64,000 nucleotides of DNA from Psychrobacter aquimaris (GTDB lineage: Bacteria > Pseudomonadota > Gammaproteobacteria > Pseudomonadales > Moraxellaceae): NCBI RefSeq assembly GCF_016107525.1, contig NZ_JABASR010000003.1:1-64000 (forward strand), in the 5' to 3' direction. Positions 44,482-54,101 of this stretch are shown piece by piece; the stretch's first letter is position 1, and every line of letters starts with the position of its first letter. The notes under the pieces were generated by a model. The model saw only the letters and a program-made list of their open reading frames with translations. It searched no databases and was not told where the DNA came from. A program made the position numbers and the translations under genes.

Positions 44482-46527
44482 TTAACGCTCTAAATGGAGA
44501 TACTGCAAATGGCGCTCGTACTGATTTAAAATATCGACCAACACTTGCTCTTTGGAGTAGCCAACCAAGTCATACTCTTGCGAGCCTTCGCTTAAGAACA
44601 CTTCAGCACGATAATAGTATTCGGCGTGTTTAGTTGATGTGCTCAATGTAAAGTTAGGACGCTCCGCTTTGATCAAATTAACTTCATAAATAAAGTCATC
44701 TTCATCACCGTGTCCAACCCGTAATTTTAGACCATCTATTTGACCGCTACTCTCATCCATGCCTTCATCTATATCTTGTCCGATATGTTCAGGGTTACGG
44801 ATATCCAAAGAGGTTTTTAGACCGCCTGCGGCAAACTCTTTTTCAACTTCCGTCATGGCAGGTCTTACTACACTTTGTAAAAACCGTTCAACTTGTGCAT
44901 GTCTAGGGAAACTGACGATACGTTGCAAGCGTGCTTTCCAGCTCTTACCGCTATCAAGCACATTAGCCGTACCAATCGTACTGGCTTTGCGCTTATTACC
45001 TTCCTCTTTTAACGACTTCCACATAGCCATCATATAAAGCACCAAAATAAGCGAAAACGGTAAGCCAGCAATCACAGATACTGACTGTAATGAGGCAAAA
45101 CCACCTGCAAATAATAATCCTAAAGTAATAAAACCCGTTGCCGCTGCCCAAAACAAACGCAGCCAAACAGGTGCATCAGTATCATTGGTCATGCCTCTTG
45201 AGCTCAAGTTTGCTAATACTAAAGCGCCTGAGTCAGCTGAGGTCACAAAGAAGACCAAACCAATAACCACACCAGCGAACGATAAAACATCACTGTAAGG
45301 AAAATACTCGAACAAGGCAAACATACCCATGGCAGCATCATTGACAGCGATTTCACCAAGTTCAGTTGCCCCATTAGCAACCAAGTCGATCGCCGAATTA
45401 CCAAAGATAGAGAACCATGCAAAAATGAAACCAAGCGGAATAAACATCACGCCAAAGACAAACTCACGCAAGGTACGACCACGGCTAATACGCGCGATGA
45501 ATAGACCAACGAACGGTGCCCAAGCGACCCACCATGCCCAGAAAAATATTGTCCAACCTGATTTCCAGTCGGCGCCAGCCTTACCATCATAGGCATACAC
45601 ATCAAAAGTTTTAAAGAGAATGGTTTGAAAGTATTGACCAATATTTTGGGTAAAAGTATTTAGCAAATACACCGTATTACCCATCACCAATATGGCGATT
45701 AATAGTAATATCGACGATAGCATATTAAATTCAGATAAGCGGCGTACGCCCTTTTCCACACCTGTCATCGCAGAAATAGCAGCAGCTGCAACTACACCCA
45801 CAATGATAAGCGTCTGCACTGTTTTGCTAGATTCAATACCAAAAACATGGGTCAAGCCAGCATTGGCCTGCAATACCCCGATGCCTAAGCTGGTCGCAAT
45901 ACCCATCAAGGTACAAACGACGCCAAAGGTATCAATACTATCGCCAAGCCAACCTTTGATTAAACGCTCGCCAAAGATAGGCGTCAACGGTGAACGTAAG
46001 GCTAATGGCATGTTTTTACGATAAGCAAAGTACGCCAATGCCATACCAATTAGTGCATAAATACCCCAACCATGTAGACCCCAATGTAAAAAAGTCTGCG
46101 ACAGAGCTTGACGCATAGCTTCTGCGCTGGCAGGCTCCAGTCCCGTATGCGGCGTTAAATAATGCATTAACGGCTCAGAGGCACCAAAAAATAGTAAATC
46201 AATACCAATACCCGCAGAGAACAACATCGCGGCCCATGCTAAAAACGGGAACTGTGCTTTTTCGTGGTCTTGCCCAAGCTTGATGTCGCCGTATTTAGAA
46301 AAACCAACAAATAATGCAAATATACTATAAGCGGCAACCACCAGCATGTAATACCAGCCAAAACTCTCTGATACCCATGCCATGCTAGCGCTTAATAATG
46401 TCTCACTATAATCTGGAAACGCAATCGTCCAGATGATTAATAAAATAGAAATAATAGCTGAACCTAAAAAAACTGTCTTGTTTAGAGTCAGGGGTTTCGT
46501 CGCATCTTTTGATGGCGAGCTGTACAT
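44482..46527 (-). CDS. betT: choline/betaine BCCT transporter BetT
   Basis: A 681-residue transporter: twelve helices (about residues 15-510) with GIGIDLLFFGASEPLMHY, the BCCT segment WTIFFWAWWVAWAPFVGLFIARISRGRTLREF, and a long cytoplasmic C-terminal domain (about 520-681) like the osmosensing tail of BetT. It imports choline, driven by protons or sodium. The start at 46527 has GAGG upstream. It lies after betA, separated by a terminator, so it may have its own promoter. Confidence 0.92.
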   Translation of the reverse strand: MYSSPSKDATKPLTLNKTVFLGSAIISILLIIWTIAFPDYSETLLSASMAWVSESFGWYYMLVVAAYSIFALFVGFSKYGDIKLGQDHEKAQFPFLAWAAMLFSAGIGIDLLFFGASEPLMHYLTPHTGLEPASAEAMRQALSQTFLHWGLHGWGIYALIGMALAYFAYRKNMPLALRSPLTPIFGERLIKGWLGDSIDTFGVVCTLMGIATSLGIGVLQANAGLTHVFGIESSKTVQTLIIVGVVAAAAISAMTGVEKGVRRLSEFNMLSSILLLIAILVMGNTVYLLNTFTQNIGQYFQTILFKTFDVYAYDGKAGADWKSGWTIFFWAWWVAWAPFVGLFIARISRGRTLREFVFGVMFIPLGFIFAWFSIFGNSAIDLVANGATELGEIAVNDAAMGMFALFEYFPYSDVLSFAGVVIGLVFFVTSADSGALVLANLSSRGMTNDTDAPVWLRLFWAAATGFITLGLLFAGGFASLQSVSVIAGLPFSLILVLYMMAMWKSLKEEGNKRKASTIGTANVLDSGKSWKARLQRIVSFPRHAQVERFLQSVVRPAMTEVEKEFAAGGLKTSLDIRNPEHIGQDIDEGMDESSGQIDGLKLRVGHGDEDDFIYEVNLIKAERPNFTLSTSTKHAEYYYRAEVFLSEGSQEYDLVGYSKEQVLVDILNQYERHLQYLHLER

Positions 46528-46741
46528 AAAAGACCTCAATAGGTAAATTAAACAGGATCTGATATTGCTTTGTCCGTCATAATCTTATGACTTATAATCG
46601 CATGACATACAAATAACTGCATGACGCACAAAGCAGTACCAATAAATAAAAATTGCGATGTAAACTATTAAAAAATAGCAAAGCAAATGATAAGCAGATT
46701 TAACCACAACGGTTTTCATCTTTATAAATGTGAGCACTGAT

Positions 46742-46769
46742 AAAAAAGACCTTTACTGCGAAAGGTCTT
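46742..46769 (-). terminator. betA terminator
   Basis: AAGACCTTT (46746-46754) pairs with AAAGGTCTT (46761-46769); followed on the minus strand by six T. It lies just after the betA stop, separating betA from betT. Confidence 0.8.
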
Positions 46770-46834
46770 CTTATTGAAATTGTCTTATATCGTTTTTTGT
46801 CCCACATCTTGTATGGCGACTTAGCTATTGAAAG

Positions 46835-48535
46835 TTAGACAGTAGAGCGGTAAGCACGCATTGGCTCAGCTCTAAGCGGTGCGCCATTTGCAGTAAAGTA
46901 GTCTACCGTCGAGCGTGGCAGCTGTATGCCGCGCATCTTATCGACGATTTTTTCTGCCAGCATAATGGTGGTTGCGTTCAGGTTGCCACTGATGATATTT
47001 GGCATAATTGACGCATCAACGACGCGCAAGCCATCGATACCATGTACTAGCCCCTCTCCATTGACGACCGAATCATTGCCTTCGCCCATCGCACAGGTAC
47101 AAGACGGATGATAAGCCGTCTCGCTATGATTACGAACATATTCGTCTAGCTGTGCATCGGTCACCAAATCATCGGTTGGTGCAATGGCGCGACCACGATA
47201 AGGGTCGAGCGCTGGCTGATGCATAATCTCACGAGTGATACGCATGGCAGCGCGGAACTCCTGCCAGTCTTGATCATGAGACATATAGTTAAACAAGATG
47301 CTCGGATGCGCACTTGGGTCTTTCGAGGTCAGCTTGACGCGACCACGACTTGGCGAGCGCAATGAACCTACATGCGCTTGGAAACTATGCGATTTCACCG
47401 CACTGCGACCATCGTAGCGCACCGCTAATGGTAAGAAGTGATACTGGATATTGGGGTGAGTAAACTTCTCATCGGTACGGATAAAACCGCCCCCTTCAAA
47501 CTGATTTGACGCACCAAGCCCTGTGCCATTGAACAGCCATTCAGCACCGATTGCAGGCTTATTCCACCATTTGTTGGCAGGGGCAATCGACACTGGCAGC
47601 TTGCATTCATACTGCATATACAGCTCTAAATGGTCTTGTAGATTATTACCAACACCCGGTAAATCTAAAATCTCATTGACGCCCAAATCTTTGAGCCATT
47701 TACCAGGGCCAATACCTGAACGCTGCAACAGTTGCGGCGAGGCTATCGCACCCGATGAAACAATCACTTCACGAGACGCATGGAAGTTTTTGGTTTGACC
47801 TTGATGTTCTACTTTCACACCGACAGCACGTTTGCCATCGAACAAAATCACATCAGTCAATGCACCCGTCAAAATCGTGATATTGCTACGCGGTTTGGCA
47901 CGGTCGAGATAACCACGAGCAGTCGAGGCGCGGCGACCATTAGGCGTGACAAAACGATCCATCGGACCAAAGCCTTCTTGCTGATAGCCGTTTAGGTCTT
48001 CAGTGCGCGGATAGCCTGCTTGCACACCCGCTTCGATCATCGCTTGGAACAGCGGATTGACTCCTGGCTTGGAAGTGGTCATCTCAACGGGACCACCGAC
48101 GCCATGATAATCGTTTTCGCCAGCGTCGCGATTCTCTAGCTTTTTAAAATAAGGCAGGCAGTCCAAATACGTCCAATCCTCTAAGCCTTTGATCTCAGAC
48201 CAATCATCAAAATCTAGCGCATTACCACGGATATAGCACATCCCATTAATCAAAGACGAGCCACCTAACCCTTTACCACGACCACAATCCATGACGCGGT
48301 TATTCATATACGGCTCAGGATCGGTTTTATAGCCCCAGTTATAAGTGGTGCCTTGCAATGGCATGGCGAGCGCTGCTGGCATCTGCGTGCGAAAGTCTAA
48401 GCGATGGTCTGGACGACCCGCTTCTAACAGCAACACCTTAATGTTGGCATCCTCGGTCAAACGGGTGGCCAGCACATTGCCTGCTGAGCCTGCGCCGACG
48501 ATGATGTAGTCATATTCAGGTGTGGTTGATGTCAT
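46835..48535 (-). CDS. betA: choline dehydrogenase BetA
   Basis: A 566-residue GMC flavoprotein oxidising choline to betaine aldehyde. Seen: FAD site [56 protein letters not shown], and the catalytic His region [16 protein letters not shown]. The start at 48535 has GGAGCG upstream. Acts at the inner membrane, feeding electrons to the quinone pool. Follows betB by 118 bp. Confidence 0.94.
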   Translation of the reverse strand: MTSTTPEYDYIIVGAGSAGNVLATRLTEDANIKVLLLEAGRPDHRLDFRTQMPAALAMPLQGTTYNWGYKTDPEPYMNNRVMDCGRGKGLGGSSLINGMCYIRGNALDFDDWSEIKGLEDWTYLDCLPYFKKLENRDAGENDYHGVGGPVEMTTSKPGVNPLFQAMIEAGVQAGYPRTEDLNGYQQEGFGPMDRFVTPNGRRASTARGYLDRAKPRSNITILTGALTDVILFDGKRAVGVKVEHQGQTKNFHASREVIVSSGAIASPQLLQRSGIGPGKWLKDLGVNEILDLPGVGNNLQDHLELYMQYECKLPVSIAPANKWWNKPAIGAEWLFNGTGLGASNQFEGGGFIRTDEKFTHPNIQYHFLPLAVRYDGRSAVKSHSFQAHVGSLRSPSRGRVKLTSKDPSAHPSILFNYMSHDQDWQEFRAAMRITREIMHQPALDPYRGRAIAPTDDLVTDAQLDEYVRNHSETAYHPSCTCAMGEGNDSVVNGEGLVHGIDGLRVVDASIMPNIISGNLNATTIMLAEKIVDKMRGIQLPRSTVDYFTANGAPLRAEPMRAYRSTV

Positions 48536-48653
48536 AAAACGCTCCATAATATTAAAAAATCCATCATTTCATATCAGTAAGGTAGTGCCAAAAGGACAAA
48601 TTATTCCTAATATGCCAACCTTACTGTTTTAAAAATTTTTACCATACAACTGG

Positions 48654-50168
48654 TTAAAATACCGATTCGAACTTACCTAGCTCTACTTGGATAGATTTGG
48701 TCTGCGTATAATGCTCAAGGGCTTCAATGCCGTTTTCGCGGCCAATACCTGAGTGCTTATAACCACCAACTGGCATTTGCGCCGCTGATTCACCCCACGT
48801 ATTTAACCAGCAGATACCGGCTTCAATCTGTGCAATCACGCGATGCGCTCTAGTCAAATCAGCAGTCACGACCCCAGCTGCCAAACCATAATCGGTATCA
48901 TTGGCACGGCGAATCACTTCTTCTTCGCTCTCATAAGTCAATATCGACATTACTGGGCCAAAGATTTCCTCACGCACGATAGCCATATCATCGCTACAAT
49001 CAGTAAATACAGTTGGTGCGACAAATGCGCCATTGGCAAGCTCGCCTGTCATGACTCGTTCACCGCCAGTTAATAAGCGAGCACCACCTTCTTTGCCTTG
49101 CTCGATATAGCCCAGCACTCTGTCCATATGCGGAAAACTGACCAATGGGCCCATATTTACGCTCTCATCCATCGGATCGCCAAGCTTAATACGCGAGACA
49201 CGCGTTAAAATAGCTTCTTCAAACTTGGCTTGTAAGGCTTTAGGGATAAAGACCCGCGTGCCATTAGTACATACCTGACCGGTACTGTAAAAGTTGGCCA
49301 TCATAGCGATGTCAGCAGCGGTATCGATATCGGCATCATCAAATATGATCAAAGGTGATTTGCCGCCAAGCTCTAAGGTCACATCCTTCAGAGATGAACT
49401 TGCAGCGCTCGACATGACTTTTTTGCCAGTCGGTACACCACCAGTGAACGAGACTTTGGCAATATCAGGGTGCTGGGTCAACGCTTCGCCTACTTTATAG
49501 TCCCCTTGTACGACGTTAAAGACACCATCTGGTAGTCCAGCTTCTGTCAAGATTTCTGCTAATTTTAAGGCAGTCAATGGCGTGACTTCTGATGGCTTGA
49601 AAATCATCGCATTACCAGCGGCTAAGGCTGGAGCTGCCTTCCACATAGCTATTTGAATAGGATAGTTCCACGCACCAATGCCAGCGACGACGCCAAGTGG
49701 CTCGCGACGGGTATAAACAAAGCTGCTATCACGCAGCGGAATTTGACGACCTTCAATCATCGGCGCAAGACCGGCATAATACTCAACGACATCGGCACCA
49801 GTGACGATATCCACATATTTGGTCTCAGAGAGCGCTTTACCCGTATCTTTGGTTTCAAGCAACGCGAGTACATCATTGCGCTCGCGCAATATTGCAACCG
49901 CCTTTAATAAAATACGACTGCGCTCAACTGCTGTCATCGCTGCCCAAACTTTCTGCCCTTTTTGTGCTGCTTTTACGGCTTCGTTAATCTGTTCACTGGT
50001 CGTTTGCTGAACGGTAGCCAGCACTTCACCCGTGGCTGGATTGATATCTTCGAAGGTGGTTAATGAGTCATCGACAGCCAAATAAAAGCCATTAATATAA
50101 GCGGTTTGAACCTTCTCTAAATCCATGATGTCTGTTAAGTTGCTTAGGTCTGTTTTTAAATCTGTCAT
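48654..50168 (-). CDS. betB: betaine aldehyde dehydrogenase BetB
   Basis: A 504-residue NAD(P)-dependent dehydrogenase making glycine betaine. Seen: [33 protein letters not shown], catalytic Glu in [11 protein letters not shown], and catalytic Cys300 in [13 protein letters not shown]. Length is typical of the family. Between betI and betA in the bet operon. Confidence 0.95.
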   Translation of the reverse strand: MTDLKTDLSNLTDIMDLEKVQTAYINGFYLAVDDSLTTFEDINPATGEVLATVQQTTSEQINEAVKAAQKGQKVWAAMTAVERSRILLKAVAILRERNDVLALLETKDTGKALSETKYVDIVTGADVVEYYAGLAPMIEGRQIPLRDSSFVYTRREPLGVVAGIGAWNYPIQIAMWKAAPALAAGNAMIFKPSEVTPLTALKLAEILTEAGLPDGVFNVVQGDYKVGEALTQHPDIAKVSFTGGVPTGKKVMSSAASSSLKDVTLELGGKSPLIIFDDADIDTAADIAMMANFYSTGQVCTNGTRVFIPKALQAKFEEAILTRVSRIKLGDPMDESVNMGPLVSFPHMDRVLGYIEQGKEGGARLLTGGERVMTGELANGAFVAPTVFTDCSDDMAIVREEIFGPVMSILTYESEEEVIRRANDTDYGLAAGVVTADLTRAHRVIAQIEAGICWLNTWGESAAQMPVGGYKHSGIGRENGIEALEHYTQTKSIQVELGKFESVF

Positions 50169-50340
50169 GCAGTGCTCCTATTAACGACTGGCAAAAGCCT
50201 TATAAACAAACTGATGCCAAATAATGTCGTCAGGGGTTAAATGTTTAAAATAAATTTATATAGCCTATTGCTACAAGCCTGTCTTTCAATGATTTTTTGA
50301 TAAAAAATGCTTCTTTGATCAATCATTTGAGAACAGCATT

Positions 50341-50913
50341 TTATTCATTCTCAGGTTGCGTCATTTTTATCAAACGCTTATGTATAGATGTTTTATCTGG
50401 AATATTAATGCCTGAAAAATCAGAGAGCCAAATACCATCAGCCACCAGACGCACCATACATAATGTTTCGGTATTGTCGGTTGCTTGATGTTTCTTTAAT
50501 TGTGCATTTGCCCACTGAGCCCACAACTCACGTAACTCATTATCGCCTAGCATCAATACATATAAAGTTGCTTGATTGTCATATTCTTCCTGCCCTTTTT
50601 CGCCTAAGCTAATCGTGGCATTGATATAGGCGCGGGTAAAAGAGCCATAACGCACAGGGTCTTTAACCATGGCTTGATCGACTTCTGCCTCAAACCTCGC
50701 CATCGCATCATGAAACACTTCAAGAATGAGTGCATTTTTAGTAGTGAAGTGATGCATCACCCCGCCTTTGGTCACCCCGACCGCATCAGCGACCGCTTGA
50801 AAGGTCACTTTTGATAAGCCCTGCTCTAACGTAATTCGCGCTGCCTGATCTAACAGCGCACGACGGACAACTTCTGGTTGTTTTTTACGTTTGTAAGCGT
50901 TTTCCATTTCCAT
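50341..50913 (-). CDS. betI: TetR-family repressor BetI
   Basis: A 190-residue repressor with an N-terminal TetR HTH (RRALLDQAARITLEQGLSKV..., VADAVGVTKGGVMHHFTTK) and ligand-binding helical domain. Choline releases BetI from the bet promoters. It begins 1 base after the SMR stop, so the two are cotranslated; start could also be the Met two codons later (50907). Confidence 0.92.
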   Translation of the reverse strand: MEMENAYKRKKQPEVVRRALLDQAARITLEQGLSKVTFQAVADAVGVTKGGVMHHFTTKNALILEVFHDAMARFEAEVDQAMVKDPVRYGSFTRAYINATISLGEKGQEEYDNQATLYVLMLGDNELRELWAQWANAQLKKHQATDNTETLCMVRLVADGIWLSDFSGINIPDKTSIHKRLIKMTQPENE

Positions 50914-50914
50914 A

Positions 50915-51259
50915 TCAGTGCACCACAGAATTAGAGAATAAGTTCATCACCACGACACCGCCCACAATCATAGCGATACCAACCACAGCTGCTGCATCAA
51001 GACTTTGCTTAAAAAACACCAAGCCAACGAGCGATGTCAATACAACCCCCAATCCGCCCCACAGTGCATAAGCAATACCAAGCGGTATGGTTTTGATGGT
51101 TTGTGTCAACAAGTAAAACGAGATGGCATAAAGCACACCCATAATCAGGGTCGGCACCAAACGCGTGAACTGCTCTGACTTGACTAAAAAAGTCGTGCCA
51201 ACCACTTCGCAAATGATGGCGATGGCTAGATAACCGTAAGCAATAGTGGTAGGACTCAT
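50915..51259 (-). CDS. SMR-family transporter (EmrE/QacE-like)
   Basis: A 114-residue four-helix protein. Seen: YLAIAIICEVVGTTFLVKSE with the essential Glu18, SFYLLTQTIKTIPLGIAYALW and a C-terminal GIAMIVGGVVVMNL. Family knowledge: EmrE can export betaine and choline as well as drugs. Being first gene before betI-betB-betA, an export or choline-related role is likely. Not assigned to a specific symbol because closely related genes are named emrE, sugE or qacE. Confidence 0.9.
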   Translation of the reverse strand: MSPTTIAYGYLAIAIICEVVGTTFLVKSEQFTRLVPTLIMGVLYAISFYLLTQTIKTIPLGIAYALWGGLGVVLTSLVGLVFFKQSLDAAAVVGIAMIVGGVVVMNLFSNSVVH

Positions 51260-51360
51260 AGTTAGGTTACCTGTTTCAAATCAAGCATATTTTCTCGATT
51301 ACGCATCAGTTAGTAGGCATAAATGGTTTAAATACATATTTTTAAATACATATTAAAGAA

Positions 51361-51376
51361 ACCATACGGTCGGTAT
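51361..51376 (-). promoter_or_regulatory. candidate TetR/BetI operator
   Basis: ACCATACGGTCGGTAT, an imperfect palindrome (ATAC-N5-GTAT) with ACCGACCG-type bases typical of TetR-family operators, about 100 bp upstream of the SMR start. Confidence 0.3.
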
Positions 51377-51524
51377 TCTATAGACATATTCTAGCAATGT
51401 GAAGGGCTGTTTACGACTTTTTTGTTTCAAGGGACACAGAGATTGCTTTACTATTCAAAAAGATAGGCGACTTGTCTAATCAAATTACAGGTAGATTTTA
51501 TAATCTACCCTGCATAAATAAGGG

Positions 51525-51580
51525 TTTTACCATTTTTAGCTCATTTAAAAGATATTAGATTGAATTGAGGAGATGGCCTA
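51525..51580. repeat. right-half remnant of the MITE
   Basis: CCATTTTTAGCTCATTT ... GAATTGAGGAGATGGCCTA matches the last 55 bases of the full copies. Confidence 0.6.
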
Positions 51581-51789
51581 GTCAATGAATGAAAATATTA
51601 GAGGTCAAATTTGCCACAACACTCCGTTTTATAAGGGATTAATGGTTATTTTTGACAGATGACAATAATATTTATAAATAATGGCATAATAAGGTTGACA
51701 GCCTATAACAACTTGGCTAAAATGTGCCCCACATAACGCAAACAAGACAAGCGATAGCGCTTACCTAACTTGTCGTTATACCAACTTAT

Positions 51790-51865
51790 TCTCCAATAGC
51801 TCAGTTGGTAGAGCAACGGACTGTTAATCCGTGTGTCCCTGGTTCGAGCCCAGGTTGGAGAGCCA
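51790..51865 (+). tRNA. tRNA-Asn (GUU)
   Basis: A 76-nt cloverleaf including encoded CCA. Acceptor TCTCCAA pairs with TTGGAGA; D-loop AGCTCAGTTGGTAGAGC; anticodon loop CTGTTAATC with GTT; T-arm GGTTCGAGCC. A terminator follows 7 bases after. Confidence 0.97.
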
Positions 51866-51871
51866 TATACT

Positions 51872-51906
51872 AAAAACCTTCATCATTATTTGATGAAGGT
51901 TTTTTT
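51872..51906 (+). terminator. tRNA-Asn terminator
   Basis: AAAAACCTTCATCA (51872-51885) pairs with TGATGAAGGTTTTT (51891-51904), with a T-run. Confidence 0.9.
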
Positions 51907-51944
51907 ATGGCTGCCGTTTTCAATTAAAAAGATAACCACAATAT

Positions 51945-52118
51945 TAGGGCGTGTCCTCATTTTAAAAATGGTGATAAAAATGAGATAAATTACCGTCAAA
52001 CAAGGAAACTAGCACAAATAATATCGAGATATTGATAAGCTATTTGACGATGTTTGGCAAAATTTAGTCATTTTTTGCCTATTTAGAGGTTAATCGATTG
52101 AATTGAGGACATGCCCTA
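51945..52118. repeat. 174-bp MITE-like repeat, full copy 2
   Basis: TAGGGCGTGTCCTCATTTT ... TTGAGGACATGCCCTA. Same length as the copy at 4237-4410. Terminal inverted repeats of about 16 bp; no coding content. Confidence 0.85.
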
Positions 52119-52239
52119 GTACGATTGGCATGGCTACGGTGTTCTTTTAGGCGTTTTTGTTGTATGGTAAGGATAGTTTTGATTGGGTTAATTTTTGTCT
52201 GAGTGCTTTACTCCTACTCACTAAAAATAATGGTTTATT

Positions 52240-52581
52240 ATGATACCTGTACGTGTAAAAAATAAGTTTTCTGATCATCCGCAAAAAATCATGCGCCCGA
52301 TCAGTATTCGTTTGTCTGAAGAGATGATTTCGTTATTAGAAGCCACTTCAAAGGAATTGGGGTTTAAACGCATCCAAGGGCTTATTCGTTTATATATCCG
52401 CCAAGGACTTGACCGCGATCATCAGGACTATACCCTAGCCCATGATGAGGTGTTCATCGAAAGTCTGCGCAAACGCGGTGTTAGTCAGCATATTATTGAT
52501 GAGGCTATTGTCGTGACCCATAATAACAATATTACTCACTCACTATCTGAGCTTCAAGAAAATGACCAAGCTCATGACTAA
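52240..52581 (+). CDS. ribbon-helix-helix-like DNA-binding protein
   Basis: A 113-residue protein with a CopG/Arc-like N-terminal segment (about residues 18-58: RPISIRLSEEMISLLEA followed by two helices LGFKRIQGLIRLYIRQGL). The rest is acidic and helical. No toxin gene lies beside it. It may be a small transcription regulator; family not named. Confidence 0.6.
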   Translation: MIPVRVKNKFSDHPQKIMRPISIRLSEEMISLLEATSKELGFKRIQGLIRLYIRQGLDRDHQDYTLAHDEVFIESLRKRGVSQHIIDEAIVVTHNNNITHSLSELQENDQAHD

Positions 52582-52686
52582 CTATCTGCGTTAAAAGCCA
52601 TGTGCTGAGTAAAAACAGCAATTCAAAACGACTATACTATTAGTTAGTCGTTAATTAAATAGTCGTTAAGTGTTACTGATTTTAAT

Positions 52687-52728
52687 AAAAAAAGACTGAG
52701 TCTGCCTAATCGCACTCAGTCTTTTTTT
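52687..52728. terminator. bidirectional terminator
   Basis: AAAAAAAGACTGAGT (52687-52701) pairs with ACTCAGTCTTTTTTT (52714-52728). It ends the RHH-like gene. Confidence 0.9.
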
Positions 52729-52953
52729 GTGGGCATAATAAACACATCGGTTACGATTACTTCTCAAACCTTATTGTAAAAAATATACCTTCTACCCCTT
52801 TCTGCTGTCATATAACTAAAATAGGTCGATTTTGCTTGCGATACAGCATTTAGCGATAATTAAACACAACCCATCATTAAACGAGGTATATTAAGAAAAC
52901 GGTCATTATTTGTCATTCTTTATTATCCATAAAGATTTCCAAGGAGGTGTACG

Positions 52954-53688
52954 ATGGCGGGTTTACATCAACGCTTACATAAAGCTTTGTTATTGACGAT
53001 TGCCTTAGCGATGCTACCAATCGTTTCTGGTTGCTCACAGCCGACAGCTGATCCAAGCAAAAAAACCATACCGACTAACTCGGACCAGTGGCAGAAAAAA
53101 CTCGGCACCACTTTTGAGCAATTGCCTGAGTCTGAGCAACAGTTGCTCAGCCGCTACATGTTGCGAATGAAACTGAGCGACGCCTATGAGTCAGGTGCAA
53201 TGCCGCGTACCACTATCAAGCAAGCCCTTGTGCAACAGCGTGAATACGAACGACTACATCCAAACAATCCGACGGGTAAAAAAAGCCCCATTGTCAGCAG
53301 TCAGCCAGCTTATAGTGCCAATGCACAGAACTACCCTGTCGCCCTCCTACCAGTCAAAACCAGCGACAGTGACAGCTTAAATCAAGTAAAACTACAGTTT
53401 ATGCTATCCAACCATGGCAAGGTCGCCATTCAAAGCTTTCAGGGCACACTGACCATGCAAGACGCTAACTTGGCGCAGGGCAAAAGCTTTAACGTACCAC
53501 TAACACAGTTTGATCCGCCTATTAGGCCCGAGCAGTCTGGTAAGATCATCATCGAGAGCAGTATTGAAGACATCAACGTTATGCGTGCCATTAAAAACAC
53601 CAAAGACATGAACATCATGATCAGTAAAGGTACATTAATATTGGAGAATGGGCAGGAAATTGAGTTTGATGAGTCGCTAATGAAATAA
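52954..53688 (+). CDS. putative lipoprotein, unknown
   Basis: A 244-residue protein with a lipoprotein signal (lipobox VSGC, Cys27), a helical N-terminal part (about residues 45-95: LPESEQQLLSRYMLRMKLSD) and a C-terminal beta domain (about 130-240: VKLQFMLSNHGKVAIQSFQG, FxLYD-like). An almost perfect ribosome site (AAGGAGGTG) suggests strong translation. Function unknown. Confidence 0.75.
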   Translation: MAGLHQRLHKALLLTIALAMLPIVSGCSQPTADPSKKTIPTNSDQWQKKLGTTFEQLPESEQQLLSRYMLRMKLSDAYESGAMPRTTIKQALVQQREYERLHPNNPTGKKSPIVSSQPAYSANAQNYPVALLPVKTSDSDSLNQVKLQFMLSNHGKVAIQSFQGTLTMQDANLAQGKSFNVPLTQFDPPIRPEQSGKIIIESSIEDINVMRAIKNTKDMNIMISKGTLILENGQEIEFDESLMK

Positions 53689-53736
53689 AAAAGCGCTTGT
53701 GAGCATTTATAAGACTATAGGATAAATATCCAGCAT

Positions 53737-53770
53737 AAAAAAATCCCCAATCAGTGATGATTGGGGATTT
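53737..53770 (-). terminator. terminator of first tRNA-Ser
   Basis: AAATCCCCAATCA (53741-53753) pairs with TGATTGGGGATTT (53758-53770), seven T on the minus strand. Confidence 0.9.
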
Positions 53771-53779
53771 TTTCGAATT

Positions 53780-53870
53780 TGGAGGAGACGGAGAGATTCG
53801 AACTCTCGAAGGGCTACAAACCCTTGTCGGTTTTCAAGACCGGTGCATTCAACCACTCTGCCACGTCTCC
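53780..53870 (-). tRNA. tRNA-Ser (UGA), copy 1
   Basis: 91 nt with encoded CCA, long variable arm, anticodon loop CTTGAAA (TGA). Acceptor GGAGACG/CGTCTCC. Base 73 is T, not the common G. Confidence 0.95.
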
Positions 53871-53910
53871 ATTTGTGCATCATTATAACGATATAAAATA
53901 AAAATGCAAC

Positions 53911-53947
53911 AAAAAAAGCCGCAATCATTATTAATGATTGCGGCTTT
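53911..53947 (-). terminator. terminator of second tRNA-Ser
   Basis: AAAGCCGCAATCATTA pairs with TAATGATTGCGGCTTT; T-run on the minus strand. It differs in sequence from the terminator of copy 1. Confidence 0.9.
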
Positions 53948-53953
53948 CGAATT

Positions 53954-54044
53954 TGGAGGAGACGGAGAGATTCGAACTCTCGAAGGGCTACAAACCCTTG
54001 TCGGTTTTCAAGACCGGTGCATTCAACCACTCTGCCACGTCTCC
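53954..54044 (-). tRNA. tRNA-Ser (UGA), copy 2
   Basis: Identical to copy 1 over 91 nt, also with T73 and encoded CCA. Flanks (TTTCGAATTTGG upstream; ATTTGTGC downstream) are shared, so this is a tandem duplication of about 174 bp. Confidence 0.95.
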
Positions 54045-54101
54045 ATTTGTGCGTTATTATAGCGATATAACATGAGAATGCAAGCAATTAATTGCACAAA
54101 T

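Noticed and set aside
51490..51509. Hairpin GGTAGATT-TTAT-AATCTACC
   Set aside because: No T-run and no gene ending nearby; function cannot be supported.
52240..52581. Antitoxin of a toxin-antitoxin pair
   Set aside because: The RHH-like gene has no adjacent toxin-like ORF; a terminator follows directly.
53707..54087. Minus-strand open frame of 126 codons
   Set aside because: It consists of the two tRNA-Ser genes and their flanks read as protein; the internal repeat is the tRNA duplication.
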